Origin: Haloarcula marina
GTDB taxonomy: Archaea > Halobacteriota > Halobacteria > Halobacteriales > Haloarculaceae
Assembly (NCBI RefSeq): GCF_024218775.1
Contig: NZ_CP100405.1
Location: 299,879-363,878 of the forward strand
Reading direction: 5' to 3'
Length of the DNA: 64,000 nucleotides
Under the pieces are notes generated by a model. That model did not search any database and had not been told where the DNA came from. It saw nothing but the letters and a program-made list of their open reading frames with translations. Below are positions 1 to 8,257 of this stretch, piece after piece (the first letter of the stretch is position 1; each line of letters starts with the position of its first letter). Both the position numbers and the translations under genes were made by a program.

Positions 1-200
1 ATGGCAAGAACGACGAAGATGATGACCAGCCATTTGGCGATATCCATACTGAGTCCAGCGACACCCCGAGCACCGAGCACCGCTGCGACGATCGCGAGAA
101 TCAAAAAGAGGACTGCAAGCTCGAGAAAATTACCCCCTAACTGTAACGGTACCGCCTGGATCGAGACCGCGCTATCCAGAACTCCGTATGATGCTATCAT
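1..200 (-). CDS. DUF1328-family small membrane protein, 3' end cut by window edge
   Basis: The reverse strand reads a hydrophobic peptide containing [16 protein letters not shown], then [17 protein letters not shown] and VIIFVVLA, running off the window at base 1. This matches the two-helix DUF1328 family of very small membrane proteins, whose function is unknown. The ATG at 200 gives about 15 residues before the conserved core; in-frame ATGs at 239, 245 and 251 would lengthen the N-terminus. The last residues lie outside the window, so it is partial. Confidence 0.7.
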   Translation of the reverse strand, partial: MIASYGVLDSAVSIQAVPLQLGGNFLELAVLFLILAIVAAVLGARGVAGLSMDIAKWLVIIFVVLA

Positions 201-294
201 AGCATATCTACGCCTCTCGAGTATGTTAACCCCCGACATATTCATTCCCATCCTGTTTTTGAATAACCGAGTGACTCTGTCCGGGTAGACTCAA

Positions 295-364
295 TTCACC
301 CGATTAATCAGAATACATTCTCGTTCGGAAAATCAGGGCTACTATTCTGTCGTCAGCCGTATTG
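295..364 (+). promoter_or_regulatory. Duplicated promoter-like element, copy A
   Basis: A 70-bp segment immediately before the amphi-Trp gene aligns without gaps to 1483-1552, which precedes the diadenylate cyclase gene; I count about 51 of 70 identical positions. The best-kept parts are TTCACCCG at the left, TTCGGAAA in the middle and CAGCCGTATT at the right. That the two genes share a regulator through it is inference. Confidence 0.5.
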
Positions 365-373
365 GGCTGTACT

Positions 374-868
374 GTGTCCCGAGACGACTACGAAGAGGAA
401 CTGTCTGCCGGTCGGGAGGAGATCGCATCCATACTAAGCGGTGTGGCGGAGGGAATTCGCACAGGAGCCGTTCGGTTAGGCGATAGCCCGGATGCTGTGA
501 CTGTCGATACGCCAGACGAACTCACGCTGGAAATCGAACTCGAAACCGAAGACGACGCGATGAGTCTGGAACTGGAACTGGAGTGGACCGTATCGAGTGC
601 AGCGTCTCCTGTTTCGTCCCTCGACGTTACTCCCGAGGGTGAGGACGAGGAGGTCGGGCTTATGGGAGCCACTGATGGAGCACAATCACTGGCTCGATTT
701 GAAGTCTACCGGGCTCGAGATGAGGAATGGCGCTGGCGACTCCGTCATCGAAACGGGAACATCATTGCGAGCAGTGGCGAGGGGTACACCCGAAAACACA
801 ATGCCCTGAAGGGCCTTCGGAGTGTGATAGCGAATTCGGCAGACGCAGCAATAAGTGAAGAGACATGA
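374..868 (+). CDS. amphi-Trp / HVO_2922-type small protein
   Basis: The protein has two haloarchaeal modules. The N-terminal half is very acidic and ends in the beta-strand motif LELELEWTV, characteristic of the amphi-Trp domain. The C-terminal part (FEVYRARDEEWRWRLRHRNG, then IIASSGEGYTRKHNALKGL) matches the HVO_2922 (YegP/DUF1508-like) family. The biochemical role is unknown. I prefer the GTG at 374 (VSRDDYEEELS); a TTG at 362 would add four residues. Its stop overlaps the next gene's ATG (ATGA at 865), so the two are probably co-transcribed from the repeated promoter element just upstream. Confidence 0.8.
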   Translation: MSRDDYEEELSAGREEIASILSGVAEGIRTGAVRLGDSPDAVTVDTPDELTLEIELETEDDAMSLELELEWTVSSAASPVSSLDVTPEGEDEEVGLMGATDGAQSLARFEVYRARDEEWRWRLRHRNGNIIASSGEGYTRKHNALKGLRSVIANSADAAISEET

Positions 869-1116
869 TAGAGATAGTTAATATCATCCTTGATCGACTG
901 AATACGAGGTCCGCCGACGGGGTCGCTGACGCCTGGCCACTTGGTCGAACGTTGGTCAGCGAGGATGGCGGGACGGAGGACGGAACCACCACGGACGGTT
1001 CTGACACCGTCTCACCACCGCATCTGTATGAGTGCCGATCGTGTGATCGAGTCTATGTTGCCACCGACAAACGCACGTGTTCTACGTGCGACATTGCCGT
1101 CGATCACGTCGCATAG
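865..1116 (+). CDS. Small zinc-ribbon protein
   Basis: This 83-residue protein has a hydrophobic-acidic N-terminus and a C-terminal zinc ribbon with CRSC at about 57-60 and CSTC at about 72-75, spaced as in haloarchaeal rubredoxin-like zinc fingers. It overlaps the upstream amphi-Trp gene by the ATGA tetranucleotide, which implies translational coupling. Zinc binding is expected from the four cysteines; the biological role is not known. The next gene fragment downstream is also a zinc finger. Confidence 0.7.
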   Translation: MIEIVNIILDRLNTRSADGVADAWPLGRTLVSEDGGTEDGTTTDGSDTVSPPHLYECRSCDRVYVATDKRTCSTCDIAVDHVA

Positions 1117-1147
1117 ACTGACGACACTATCCCATCAGAAATTACCC

Positions 1148-1347
1148 ATGGAATCAGACAACTCACATCCACCGCAGGATTCCACGGAGTGGGATACCCC
1201 GGACTCTGTCCGTTCTGTGGCACGGCCTTGCGAGATGGGGGAGCCGGATTCATGGAACACATCGAGACAGCGGATACGTGTCGGGAACGGTTCGAGGCGT
1301 GGTTGGAGAACATCAGCGGCGATATGGAGGGCACGTGGACGGGATGA
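1148..1347 (+). pseudogene. Haloarchaeal CPFCG zinc-finger protein (DUF7501-like), frameshifted
   Basis: The ATG at 1148 opens a frame reading MESDNSHPPQDSTEWDTP. The family's conserved continuation, GLCPFCGTALRDGGAGFMEH followed by a CRERFEAWLENISGD segment and a TWTG end, lies in another frame, closing with TGA at 1345-1347. The two halves join if one base is restored in the C run at 1197-1200; the result has the usual family order W-x-x-P then CPFCG. A single-base deletion, real or a sequencing error in the homopolymer, is the simplest explanation. A short functional product from GTG 1189 cannot be excluded. Confidence 0.6.
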
Positions 1348-1431
1348 TCCTAGATCGATCACGATCTCGTCACTACCTTCGACTAGAGGTGTCGTACGAA
1401 CGTTGATTGCCCCGGCCCTACACAGAGAACC

Positions 1432-1479
1432 ATGGCCGAATTTCCAGACGAACGACACCTCGTCCTATTCGAGTGGTAG
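1432..1479 (+). pseudogene. 5' remnant of a paralogue of the gene at 49468
   Basis: ATG at 1432 reads MAEFPDERHLVLFEW and stops. The first 12 residues match the intact protein at 49468-49890 (MAEFPDERQLVL) except one. The similarity continues upstream, with CGTACGAACNTTGATTG at equal distance before both starts, so promoter and start were duplicated together and the rest was lost. Confidence 0.55.
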
Positions 1480-1482
1480 TTT

Positions 1483-1552
1483 TTCACCCGGTTAATTAAC
1501 ACACATATTCATTCGGAAATTCGGGGATACTATCTCTCCACCAGCCGTATTC
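1483..1552 (+). promoter_or_regulatory. Duplicated promoter-like element, copy B
   Basis: This is the second copy of the 70-bp element at 295-364, aligned without gaps. It ends 11 bases before the ATG of the diadenylate-cyclase-domain gene. It contains an AT-rich GTTAATTAA stretch that could include a TATA box. Confidence 0.5.
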
Positions 1553-1563
1553 GTACGAGAGGG

Positions 1564-2121
1564 ATGATCGAGCCCATCTATAGTTCTGCGACGTCGGAAC
1601 CGAAATCTGATGATGTAGACATCGACGCAATACTCGAGCGGATCGAGGCGTGCGTTAAGGACATCAGTCTCGGATTCAAGCGATGGGACGATCCCTACGC
1701 TCGTGGACCCGGGCTCTATTTCGTCGTCGAAGGTGATTCCATGGCCGAATTCGCGGCTCCGATGGGGTCGAACCGCTGGCCGGTCGAGGACTGTGGGACT
1801 GTCTTTGCTGAGACCGACACATTTCTTGAGGCGACACAAAGAGTCGCACTTTCCCATGATGGTGCAATCGTCGTTCACAGCGACGGCACGATCGAGGAGG
1901 GAATGGTCCGGATCGATCAGCGTTCTCCAACCGAATGCCGACGAACAGACGATCTTCCCTACGCCGAGTGGATGGGGACCCGCCACATGAGTGCGCTGGA
2001 AACCTCGACCCGCGAAGAAGTGGTCGCGGCGATCACACTCAGCGAAGAAGACGGACGTGTAACCGTTTTTACTGACGGCACATTCGATGATTCCCTAGCG
2101 ACGTCCCTGGTGATTGATTGA
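1564..2121 (+). CDS. Diadenylate cyclase (DisA_N/DAC) domain protein
   Basis: The protein carries the hallmarks of the DAC domain that condenses two ATP into cyclic di-AMP: DGA at about 99-101 followed by a strand and SDGTI, then GTRHMSAL at about 138-145 (RHR-type motif), and LSEEDGRVTVFTDG at 159-172. At 185 residues it is shorter than the usual archaeal DacZ, mainly because the N-terminal region is reduced. It lies 22 nt before the start of a Kef-type antiporter. Since c-di-AMP is an established regulator of potassium and proton transporters in bacteria, a functional link is plausible. Catalytic activity is inferred from motifs. Confidence 0.7.
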   Translation: MIEPIYSSATSEPKSDDVDIDAILERIEACVKDISLGFKRWDDPYARGPGLYFVVEGDSMAEFAAPMGSNRWPVEDCGTVFAETDTFLEATQRVALSHDGAIVVHSDGTIEEGMVRIDQRSPTECRRTDDLPYAEWMGTRHMSALETSTREEVVAAITLSEEDGRVTVFTDGTFDDSLATSLVID

Positions 2122-2143
2122 CCAACGGGGGGTAAAGACACGC

Positions 2144-3394
2144 ATGGTTGTTGAGTCGGATTTGCTACTTCCGTTTCTTGCCGGGCTAACACTCGTTTTG
2201 TCCGTTGCACATACGCTTGGAATCGTCGCTGATCGACTCGGGTTTGCACCGGTCGTTGGTGAACTCCTCACCGGGTTGGTGCTTGGCCCCTCGGTTCTCG
2301 GGTTCGTTGCTCCTGCGGTCACGGCTATCGTCGTCCCTGTGCCCGATCGACTGGCAGCCATCTCGTCGCTCGGGCTCATTCTCCTCCTCGTACTGGCTGG
2401 AACGGAAGTTGACGTTCAGACGGTGCGCCGCAATGCCCGACCGACGATAGCGCTCGCTACCGGAGCCTCCGTCGTGCCGTTCCTTCTGGGGTTCGCGCTG
2501 GGATGGGCGCTCCCCCCGAGGTTTCTCGTCACTCCCGGCCAGCGACTGCCGTTCGCACTGTTCTTGGCGACGGCGCTGAGCATCTCGGCGGTCCCCGTCG
2601 CCGTCCGTGTGCTGATCGACCTCGACGCGATGGACCGAACAGTGGGCCAACTCACCCTCACCGTCGCTGTCGTTATCGATGCAGCGGGGTGGATTGCGCT
2701 CACGATAGTTTCTGACATCGCTCGTGAGGGACAAATAGAGCCGTTTGCGGTCGGTCGAACGCTCGTCGTCCTCGGTGTATTCGTCGGAGGTGCCGTTGTT
2801 CTCGGGCCGCGAATCGTCGATACACTCTTCGATGTCACCGAATACGTTCGATCGCCGGTGTTGACCGGATTTTCGATCGTCATCGTCGTCGGGTTTGCGA
2901 TGGCCGGGGGGTCGCTCGCACTTGGATTGGAAGCCGTTCTCGGCGCGTTCCTCGCAGGCGTTCTCGTGAGAAATCGACTCAACGCGGAGACCAACCGAGT
3001 ATTTCAGATGGTGGCGCTCGGACTGTTCGCACCCATCTTCTTTGCGACGGCAGGGTTACGGGTTGACTTGAGCGGACTGTTCACGCTGGATACGCTTCTG
3101 GTCGCAGGCGTCACACTCGCCGTTGCAGTGCTGGGAAAGGCACTTGGCGTGATACTCGGAGCGAGATTAACCGACCTCTCCCGAGCAGAAACCGTCTGCC
3201 TTGCCATCGGGCTCAACGCTCGCGGCGCAATGGAACTCGTCGTGGCGGCCCTGGGCTTGGCAATTGGAATCCTCACGCCCACCATCTATGCCGTCATCGT
3301 GCTCGTCGCCATCGTCACGTCCGTCATGACGCCGCCACTGCTCCGGCGTGCGCTCGTGCACCTTCCATACGACGAACCCGCAGGGGCGGCGTGA
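2144..3394 (+). CDS. Kef/CPA2-type cation:proton antiporter
   Basis: This is a polytopic membrane protein of about 416 residues with roughly twelve hydrophobic segments. It shows CPA2 signatures: RLGFAPVVGELLTGLVLGPS near the N-terminus, SSLGLILLLVLAGTEVD, and the ALSISAVPVAVRVLIDLDAM helix. It lacks a C-terminal RCK/TrkA-N domain, so it is the membrane unit only. I chose ATG 2144 because a GGGGGG-rich Shine-Dalgarno-like run lies just upstream; a TTG at 2114 would add ten residues. Directly follows the DAC-domain gene, likely in one operon, suggesting potassium or sodium homeostasis under c-di-AMP influence (inference). Confidence 0.85.
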   Translation: MVVESDLLLPFLAGLTLVLSVAHTLGIVADRLGFAPVVGELLTGLVLGPSVLGFVAPAVTAIVVPVPDRLAAISSLGLILLLVLAGTEVDVQTVRRNARPTIALATGASVVPFLLGFALGWALPPRFLVTPGQRLPFALFLATALSISAVPVAVRVLIDLDAMDRTVGQLTLTVAVVIDAAGWIALTIVSDIAREGQIEPFAVGRTLVVLGVFVGGAVVLGPRIVDTLFDVTEYVRSPVLTGFSIVIVVGFAMAGGSLALGLEAVLGAFLAGVLVRNRLNAETNRVFQMVALGLFAPIFFATAGLRVDLSGLFTLDTLLVAGVTLAVAVLGKALGVILGARLTDLSRAETVCLAIGLNARGAMELVVAALGLAIGILTPTIYAVIVLVAIVTSVMTPPLLRRALVHLPYDEPAGAA

Positions 3395-3565
3395 TATTTC
3401 AACGACAGATATCTCAGCTATGTCCGGTCGTCCCGGATGCAAACATTGAGATGCGTTCACTCACTCCAGGACTGTATGCCAGTACGGGAGCACAAGTCCC
3501 AGCACGACCACGTGGATTCGCTCCCGTTGGTCTCGAAGTCCGCGACAGTCTCGGAGGTGTCGGCG

Positions 3566-4507
3566 ATGGATCGGCGTCGACGAGACGAGGTTCGAGCGCG
3601 GCTTCTCGACCTCGGCGCTAGATACGGGTTCGACGAGTCGGTCCCCGAGCGGGGAGCGATCGACTGGGACACCGTCTTCGAGCGAGCGACCCACTCCAAT
3701 CGGAAACTGGCGCCACGAATCGGCGCCCTGCGGGATCGATTCAAGCGGGACCATCCCGCACTGGTGCGGATCGTCCTCGAGACCGATGAACCGGTCGGAC
3801 ACGCCGCGGGCCAGTACGTCTCGATCCGGTATGGGAGCCGAACCCGGGCGTACTCCATCGCAAGTTCGCCCAATCGTGACGAGACCGAACTGTGCGTCCG
3901 TCGGGTGCCGGACGGCCGGCTCTCGCGGCGTCTCTGTGGCGACCTCTCGGTCGGGGACGAGGTAACCATCCGGGGGCCCAACGGCCACCTTCTCCTAGAG
4001 GACGTCTCGCGCCGTGACGCGGTGTTTCTCGCAACCGGCACGGGCGTCGCGCCGATGAAGAGCATGATCGACTACACGTTCGAGGAGGAGCGCGACGAGT
4101 ACCGGGGCGACGATCGGGACGTGTGGCTGTTCCTCGGTGCGGCATGGGAGGACGACCTGCCGTATCACGAGGCGTTTCTGGACCGCGCTCAGACCCACGA
4201 CAACTTCCATTACGTACCCTGCCTCTCCCGGGAACCGTGGCTGTCGGATTGGGACGGCGAGACGGAATACATCCAGGACGCGCTGCTGAAATACGTCGAC
4301 GAACGGTCGCTCGAAGATGCCACGTTCGGGCGTCACATGGCCGAACTGCTCGACGACCGACCCGAAACCGACATCGGCGCGCGACTGGATCCACACGCGA
4401 TGGAGGTGTACGCCTGCGGGATTAACGCGATGGTGTACAGTCTGGAGACGGCAGTCCGACGGCTCGGCGTCCCACCCCGGCACGTCCACTGCGAGGGCTA
4501 CGGGTAA
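3566..4507 (+). CDS. Ferredoxin-NADP-reductase-like FAD oxidoreductase
   Basis: About 313 residues with the FNR fold. RAYSIASSP at about 94-102 is the flavin-binding RxYS motif. ATGTGVAPMKSM around 156-167 is the pyrophosphate-binding loop of the NAD(P) domain. YACGINAMVYSLE near the C-terminus is the conserved nicotinamide-side cysteine motif. No 2Fe-2S cysteine cluster is visible, so it probably passes electrons to a separate partner. I chose ATG 3566 (MDRRRRDEVR); the frame is open further upstream to 3437 but that stretch does not look like coding sequence of the family. Confidence 0.75.
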   Translation: MDRRRRDEVRARLLDLGARYGFDESVPERGAIDWDTVFERATHSNRKLAPRIGALRDRFKRDHPALVRIVLETDEPVGHAAGQYVSIRYGSRTRAYSIASSPNRDETELCVRRVPDGRLSRRLCGDLSVGDEVTIRGPNGHLLLEDVSRRDAVFLATGTGVAPMKSMIDYTFEEERDEYRGDDRDVWLFLGAAWEDDLPYHEAFLDRAQTHDNFHYVPCLSREPWLSDWDGETEYIQDALLKYVDERSLEDATFGRHMAELLDDRPETDIGARLDPHAMEVYACGINAMVYSLETAVRRLGVPPRHVHCEGYG

Positions 4508-4621
4508 CCTTCGCTGCACAGAGGGCCGGGAGAGAGCGCCTGGCTACTGCGTCGCCTCGACGTCCGTCTCGGGAAGCGACGACCCGTCGGTCGTCCTCGG
4601 TGTTCTCTCGTACCGGATTGC

Positions 4622-5773
4622 TCAGTGACCGGCGGCGACGCCGAGGACCACGACGTGGTAGACGACGACGGCGATGAACACCACGTAGAGAAGCCCGGCA
4701 ACGAGGAACGGGGTTGGACGCATTCGATTCGTGGATATGAACTGGGTCCGAAGCAAGACCATCGCACCACCAATAAGCGCGAGAACCGCTGACAGCGTGT
4801 TCAGGAATCCAATCGTCCCCCACGAGACACCGAGGTCCCAAGAGGTAAACAGGATACCGAGCGTGACAGGGAGCGTTCCCTGGAACACCATCGCGCCCGT
4901 GATATTCCCAATTGCGAGGGTATCTTTACCCTCACCGATCCAGATGACTGAATTGAATTTCTCGGGGAGTTCAGTGGCCAGCGGTGCTAACAGGAGGGCA
5001 ATCAGCGCTGCGGGAACGTCCAGCACCTCCGTCGAGAAGAACTCAACCTCGGTCACAAACAGATGGGCACCAGCGATGATCACGAGCAGCGCACACACGG
5101 TCTGCGTGACTACCATCCACAGGGGTGGTTCGTCGATGGGGACGATGGCCGATCCGAACGCCGGGAACGGTCGCTGGCCTTCGGTTAGTAACCCCCTGAG
5201 GTGTAGCCGATCGAGTTCTTCCCCGACGATACGCTGGCCGGCTGCGAGTGTTTGCTTGACGTACACGGCATACAGGGCGACGAGCCCGAGGGCAATACCG
5301 ATACGGAGCCCGCGAGATGGAACGAACGCGGCCACCACTGCGAACGTGTATCCGACGAGGAAAAACGAGAGGTCACGTCGGAGGGCTGGCACGTCGGCCT
5401 CGAATATCTGGCCGGCGTCGCGACGGCTGCCGAAATACAGCACGCTCGCGCCGACCAAGGTCATCGCGATCGTCGCAAGCATAAACGGCGCGCCAAGGAT
5501 GGCCCCGACGCCGATCGCGTCGGCAGCGGCCTGATCCCCCCGACCGAGGAGGACCGAAACGATGGCAATCACGGGGATCATCGTCTCGGGTAACGCCGTC
5601 CCGACTGCGGCCAGGATGCTTCCGGTCGCGCTCTCGCTCACGCCGAGGTGATATCCGAACCACTCGACCGAATTCGTGAAGATCTCCGCGCCACCGAGGA
5701 GTAATGCAAACGCGCCGAGAAGCAGTCCGAGATTCAGCAGTGGAATCGAGAAAACTTCTACTGTTTGGAACAT
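4622..5773 (-). CDS. CaCA-family cation exchanger (sodium/calcium exchanger-like)
   Basis: 383 residues with two homologous halves. Alpha-repeat 1 is around residues 48-95 (SATGSILAAVGTALPETMIP, then GVGAILGAPF), and alpha-repeat 2 is LAPLATELPEKFNSVIW followed by AIGNITGAMVFQG. The paired acidic E of ALPET and ELPE are the ion-binding residues in this superfamily. About ten transmembrane helices are visible. It follows the aldolase gene by 15 bases on the same strand and probably shares its transcript. The ion is not determined. Confidence 0.8.
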   Translation of the reverse strand: MFQTVEVFSIPLLNLGLLLGAFALLLGGAEIFTNSVEWFGYHLGVSESATGSILAAVGTALPETMIPVIAIVSVLLGRGDQAAADAIGVGAILGAPFMLATIAMTLVGASVLYFGSRRDAGQIFEADVPALRRDLSFFLVGYTFAVVAAFVPSRGLRIGIALGLVALYAVYVKQTLAAGQRIVGEELDRLHLRGLLTEGQRPFPAFGSAIVPIDEPPLWMVVTQTVCALLVIIAGAHLFVTEVEFFSTEVLDVPAALIALLLAPLATELPEKFNSVIWIGEGKDTLAIGNITGAMVFQGTLPVTLGILFTSWDLGVSWGTIGFLNTLSAVLALIGGAMVLLRTQFISTNRMRPTPFLVAGLLYVVFIAVVVYHVVVLGVAAGH

Positions 5774-5788
5774 GGTGGTGTGTTCAAT

Positions 5789-6595
5789 TCAAGTGTCGTT
5801 CTGTTCGTAGGCATCGAACCAGCCAGTGACGGTCTGCTCGAGCGCCCCGGTCGTACTCCCGAGGTTCAGCATCTGGTAGCCGTTCGTCGCTTTTTCGTTG
5901 ACATCATCCATCCCGAATCCGAGTCCTGCGATGGGGACACCCGCATCGACGGCCTTCGATCGAACCGTCTCGACGGCTTCCTGCACCATCGGATGATCTA
6001 TCTCACCGGGGTGACCGAGCGACACCGAGAGGTCGAACGGGCCGATGAAGACGAATCCCAGGTCCGGGACGGCTAGGATGTCGTCCAGGTTCTCGATGGA
6101 CGCCTCGGTCTCGATGGTCACACCGACGAGGGTTTCTCTGTCTTCGGTCGCAATGTAATCGTCAGCGAGGCCCCAGCGAGACGCCCGTGGCGAGGCCAGT
6201 CCTCGATCACCGGGACCATCGTCGTAACGGAACCGTGCGGATCGAACCGCATCGCGGACTTCGTCGGCGGTTTCCACGCGGGGGAGGAACACGTTTCTCA
6301 CACCGAGGTCCAGCGCTTTCCGGACGAGCGTTAGATCCGTATCGGGAAGTCGGAGAAGTACTTCCACCTCCGTCCGTTCGGCTGCGCGGAGGAGGTCTTC
6401 CAACTGACGTGCATCCGACGGGTTCGGTCCACCGTGTTCGAGATCCACCCAGACGAAATCGACGCCGAGCTCACCGTAGAACTCCACGAGCGTCGGGCTG
6501 TACGTATTGTCGAGGACGCCGAGAGCGATACCGCCGTCCTTCAGGGTTGCGGCGAGGTCGTTGGCTGGCTGTGAAGCTCTCTTTTCGTTACTCAT
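5789..6595 (-). CDS. HpcH/HpaI-family aldolase
   Basis: 268 residues, TIM-barrel class II pyruvate aldolase of the HpcH/HpaI family (4-hydroxy-2-oxo-acid or 2-keto-3-deoxy-sugar-acid aldolases). Visible motifs are WVDLEHGGPN, LLRLPDTD, the metal-binding glutamate in TIETEAS, and GPFDLSVSLG carrying the metal-binding aspartate. A TATA-like box (ATAAAAAC read on the plus strand at about 6621-6631) lies about 30 nt before the ATG, consistent with a leaderless transcript. Given the acid-sugar island about 9 kb away, cleavage of a 2-keto-3-deoxy acid to pyruvate is a reasonable guess, but the substrate cannot be read from the sequence. Confidence 0.8.
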   Translation of the reverse strand: MSNEKRASQPANDLAATLKDGGIALGVLDNTYSPTLVEFYGELGVDFVWVDLEHGGPNPSDARQLEDLLRAAERTEVEVLLRLPDTDLTLVRKALDLGVRNVFLPRVETADEVRDAVRSARFRYDDGPGDRGLASPRASRWGLADDYIATEDRETLVGVTIETEASIENLDDILAVPDLGFVFIGPFDLSVSLGHPGEIDHPMVQEAVETVRSKAVDAGVPIAGLGFGMDDVNEKATNGYQMLNLGSTTGALEQTVTGWFDAYEQNDT

Positions 6596-7027
6596 CGCAA
6601 GCGGAGCATTCGGGGCACTCGTATAAAAACTCCAACAGTTTTCATCGCATACGCGATTGTGATTAATCGAGAGAAAGGTGGTAGTCGGACGACCGCTGAG
6701 TGGGTACGCCTCACGTCCACCGAGGGTCCGTCGTGGAATCGCGATCGGTACAACCCATCGTCGTCGTCGGATTTGTTGTCGGTGAATGCAGAGCCCTCAA
6801 CGGATATGGAATACTGGTTTGACAATCCGACGCTGAGTCACCTAGCGTTCGACATCGCATCACCGACCGGCTCGGCCGTCTGATTCAGTTTCTGATGAAC
6901 TCGATTGATCGTCCGGTTCGTCGGTGAGGTTGAGACCAGCCATGAGACGAGCCGTGATGAACACGTGCAGAGGCTTCTGACGTAGTTGGTCAACAGGCAC
7001 TCACTCTCTGTGGCTACGACGCATTCT
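6596..7027. other. Intergenic, no supported gene
   Basis: About 430 bp. It contains the aldolase promoter at its left end. On the reverse strand around 6880-6965 there is a short open stretch reading KPLHVFITARLMAGLNL followed by an acidic serine-rich tail and a stop, bounded upstream by stops; it may be the 3' scrap of a lost gene, but I cannot assign it. Confidence 0.4.
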
Positions 7028-7333
7028 TCAGAACGAAACGTCGGCTTCGTCCGTGGGCCCCACCGCTGCTACGGAGGGGTTCGTGCCACGGTCATCGTAG
7101 AATTTGCGCCCGATATACTCGTCGCTCACGTTACCGATGATGGTCGTGTACAACTCGTCGGCCGAGGTATACCTCTCTTGACCGACGTGACCGAGTATCG
7201 TCGAAATCGTCTCGGTTTCCTGTGCGTCCGGGGCCTCGAGTTCGATGTCTCCAATCTGCTCGATGACCGAGCCGTGATCGATCGGAAAGCTGAATTCGTC
7301 TTCGAGGGATGCGATTACGGTAGGTATCTTCAT
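7028..7333 (-). CDS. DUF5789-family haloarchaeal protein
   Basis: 101 residues from the ATG at 7333 (MKIPTVIASLEDEFSFPI). Family features are the short hydrophobic start, ELEAPDAQETETISTILGHV in the middle, and ISRK-type end here read as DEYIGRKFYDDRG, finishing with the aromatic VSF tail. Function unknown; proteins of this family are small, acidic and restricted to haloarchaea. An upstream in-frame GTG/TTG extension is possible but does not match the family start. Confidence 0.65.
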   Translation of the reverse strand: MKIPTVIASLEDEFSFPIDHGSVIEQIGDIELEAPDAQETETISTILGHVGQERYTSADELYTTIIGNVSDEYIGRKFYDDRGTNPSVAAVGPTDEADVSF

Positions 7334-7379
7334 CAGATACCCGGATACCCGTTCCCCACCAACATAAAGTGACAATAAT

Positions 7380-7517
7380 TTACAAACCGAGTCGTTTTTT
7401 GATTAACTGAGATACAGTACTTGACACACCGTTGGCGGTGACACGTTCGCCCTTGGACCGCTCAAGCACGGTGTACCCGGTGAACGAGGGGACGTTCTCC
7501 TCGGCCTTCGTTAACAC
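7380..7517 (-). CDS. Very small protein or C-terminal gene remnant
   Basis: A reverse-strand frame from GTG 7517 reads 45 residues including ENVPSFTGYTVLERSKGERV and TVSQLIKKRLGL. Its composition looks like genuine haloarchaeal coding sequence (lysine/arginine-rich amphipathic end). No start other than GTG exists and it begins right after the transposase/CBS fusion stop, so it may be the tail of a gene destroyed by that insertion. I do not recognise a family. Confidence 0.3.
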   Translation of the reverse strand: MLTKAEENVPSFTGYTVLERSKGERVTANGVSSTVSQLIKKRLGL

Positions 7518-7525
7518 TGATACGG

Positions 7526-7951
7526 TTATCCGCCGAGCCACCACCCGTAGAGCCGTTCCTGCTCGTCAGTGTCGGGATGCTTCTTCGAGTCGCCGTAGGT
7601 CTTCCCCTTGAGCAGCTGGCGTTCAACTGCGTTCGCGAACCGATTGCGCCAGGTGCGTGAGAGAACCGATTCATCCGGGATGCGTTCGATACCGAACACC
7701 TCTACGAGTTCTGCGTACTGTGTCAGGCTTCGATAGCTCTGACCCGTGATTTCTCGGTAAAGGAACAGTCGAAGCATTCCATGGAACGGATATGGTGCCG
7801 GATGCCACTCGGGGTAGCCGTCCTCAAGCGTTTCGAACGGGCCCTCTAGAGCGGTGAGTGTGTTCGTGAGGACTGACCCACCGCGGAGTTGCCGGTGGAG
7901 TTTAATGCCAACACTGTACGCGTCAGTGAGACGAAGCGACCGATTTGCCAT
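7526..7951 (-). pseudogene. Transposase N-terminal fragment fused to the tail of a CBS-domain gene
   Basis: Residues 1 to about 106 (from SLRLTDAYSVGIKLHRQLRG to IPDESVLSRTWRNRF) look like the N-terminal part of a haloarchaeal DDE transposase, including a YPFHGMLRLFLYREITGQSY segment. From there the frame continues with NAVERQLLKGKTYG and LYGWWLGG, the exact C-terminal tail of the CBS gene at 50003-51214. The remainder of both genes is missing. The fusion is therefore a scar: an IS inserted in a CBS gene copy followed by deletion. A functional 141-residue product is unlikely. Confidence 0.65.
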
Positions 7952-8257
7952 ACGGTGAACTTGAGACGCTCACGCAATCTGATTTATATCCGTTTGACAG
8001 TGGCGAAGTGACAGACTATCCCGAATTCACTATCTTGTAATACGAATACTATTTCAAACCTTATATATAGGAAACGAGTTCACGGAGTCCACCGTATCCA
8101 GCCGTGTATACGCAAAGTTGACATCTGGAGTTCTGTGAAATTATTCTCAAATACACCGTCTACAGCCTCTGACGTAACGTAAGATATCCCTGAAATCCAG
8201 CACTGTATTCCGATCCTACAGAGCAGTTTTCTCTTAATACGAAGTTGGTGGTAGATT
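7952..8257. other. AT-rich intergenic region, no gene seen
   Basis: About 300 bp, clearly more AT-rich than the surroundings, with ATTTATATCC at about 7981 and TTATATATAGG at about 8061 that could be TATA boxes. No convincing coding frame was found on either strand. Confidence 0.5.

Noticed and set aside
941..1495. 184-residue plus-strand frame across the zinc-finger region
   Set aside because: Only its short internal part from 1148 is meaningful, as the start of the frameshifted CPFCG protein; the rest is out of frame with recognisable sequence.
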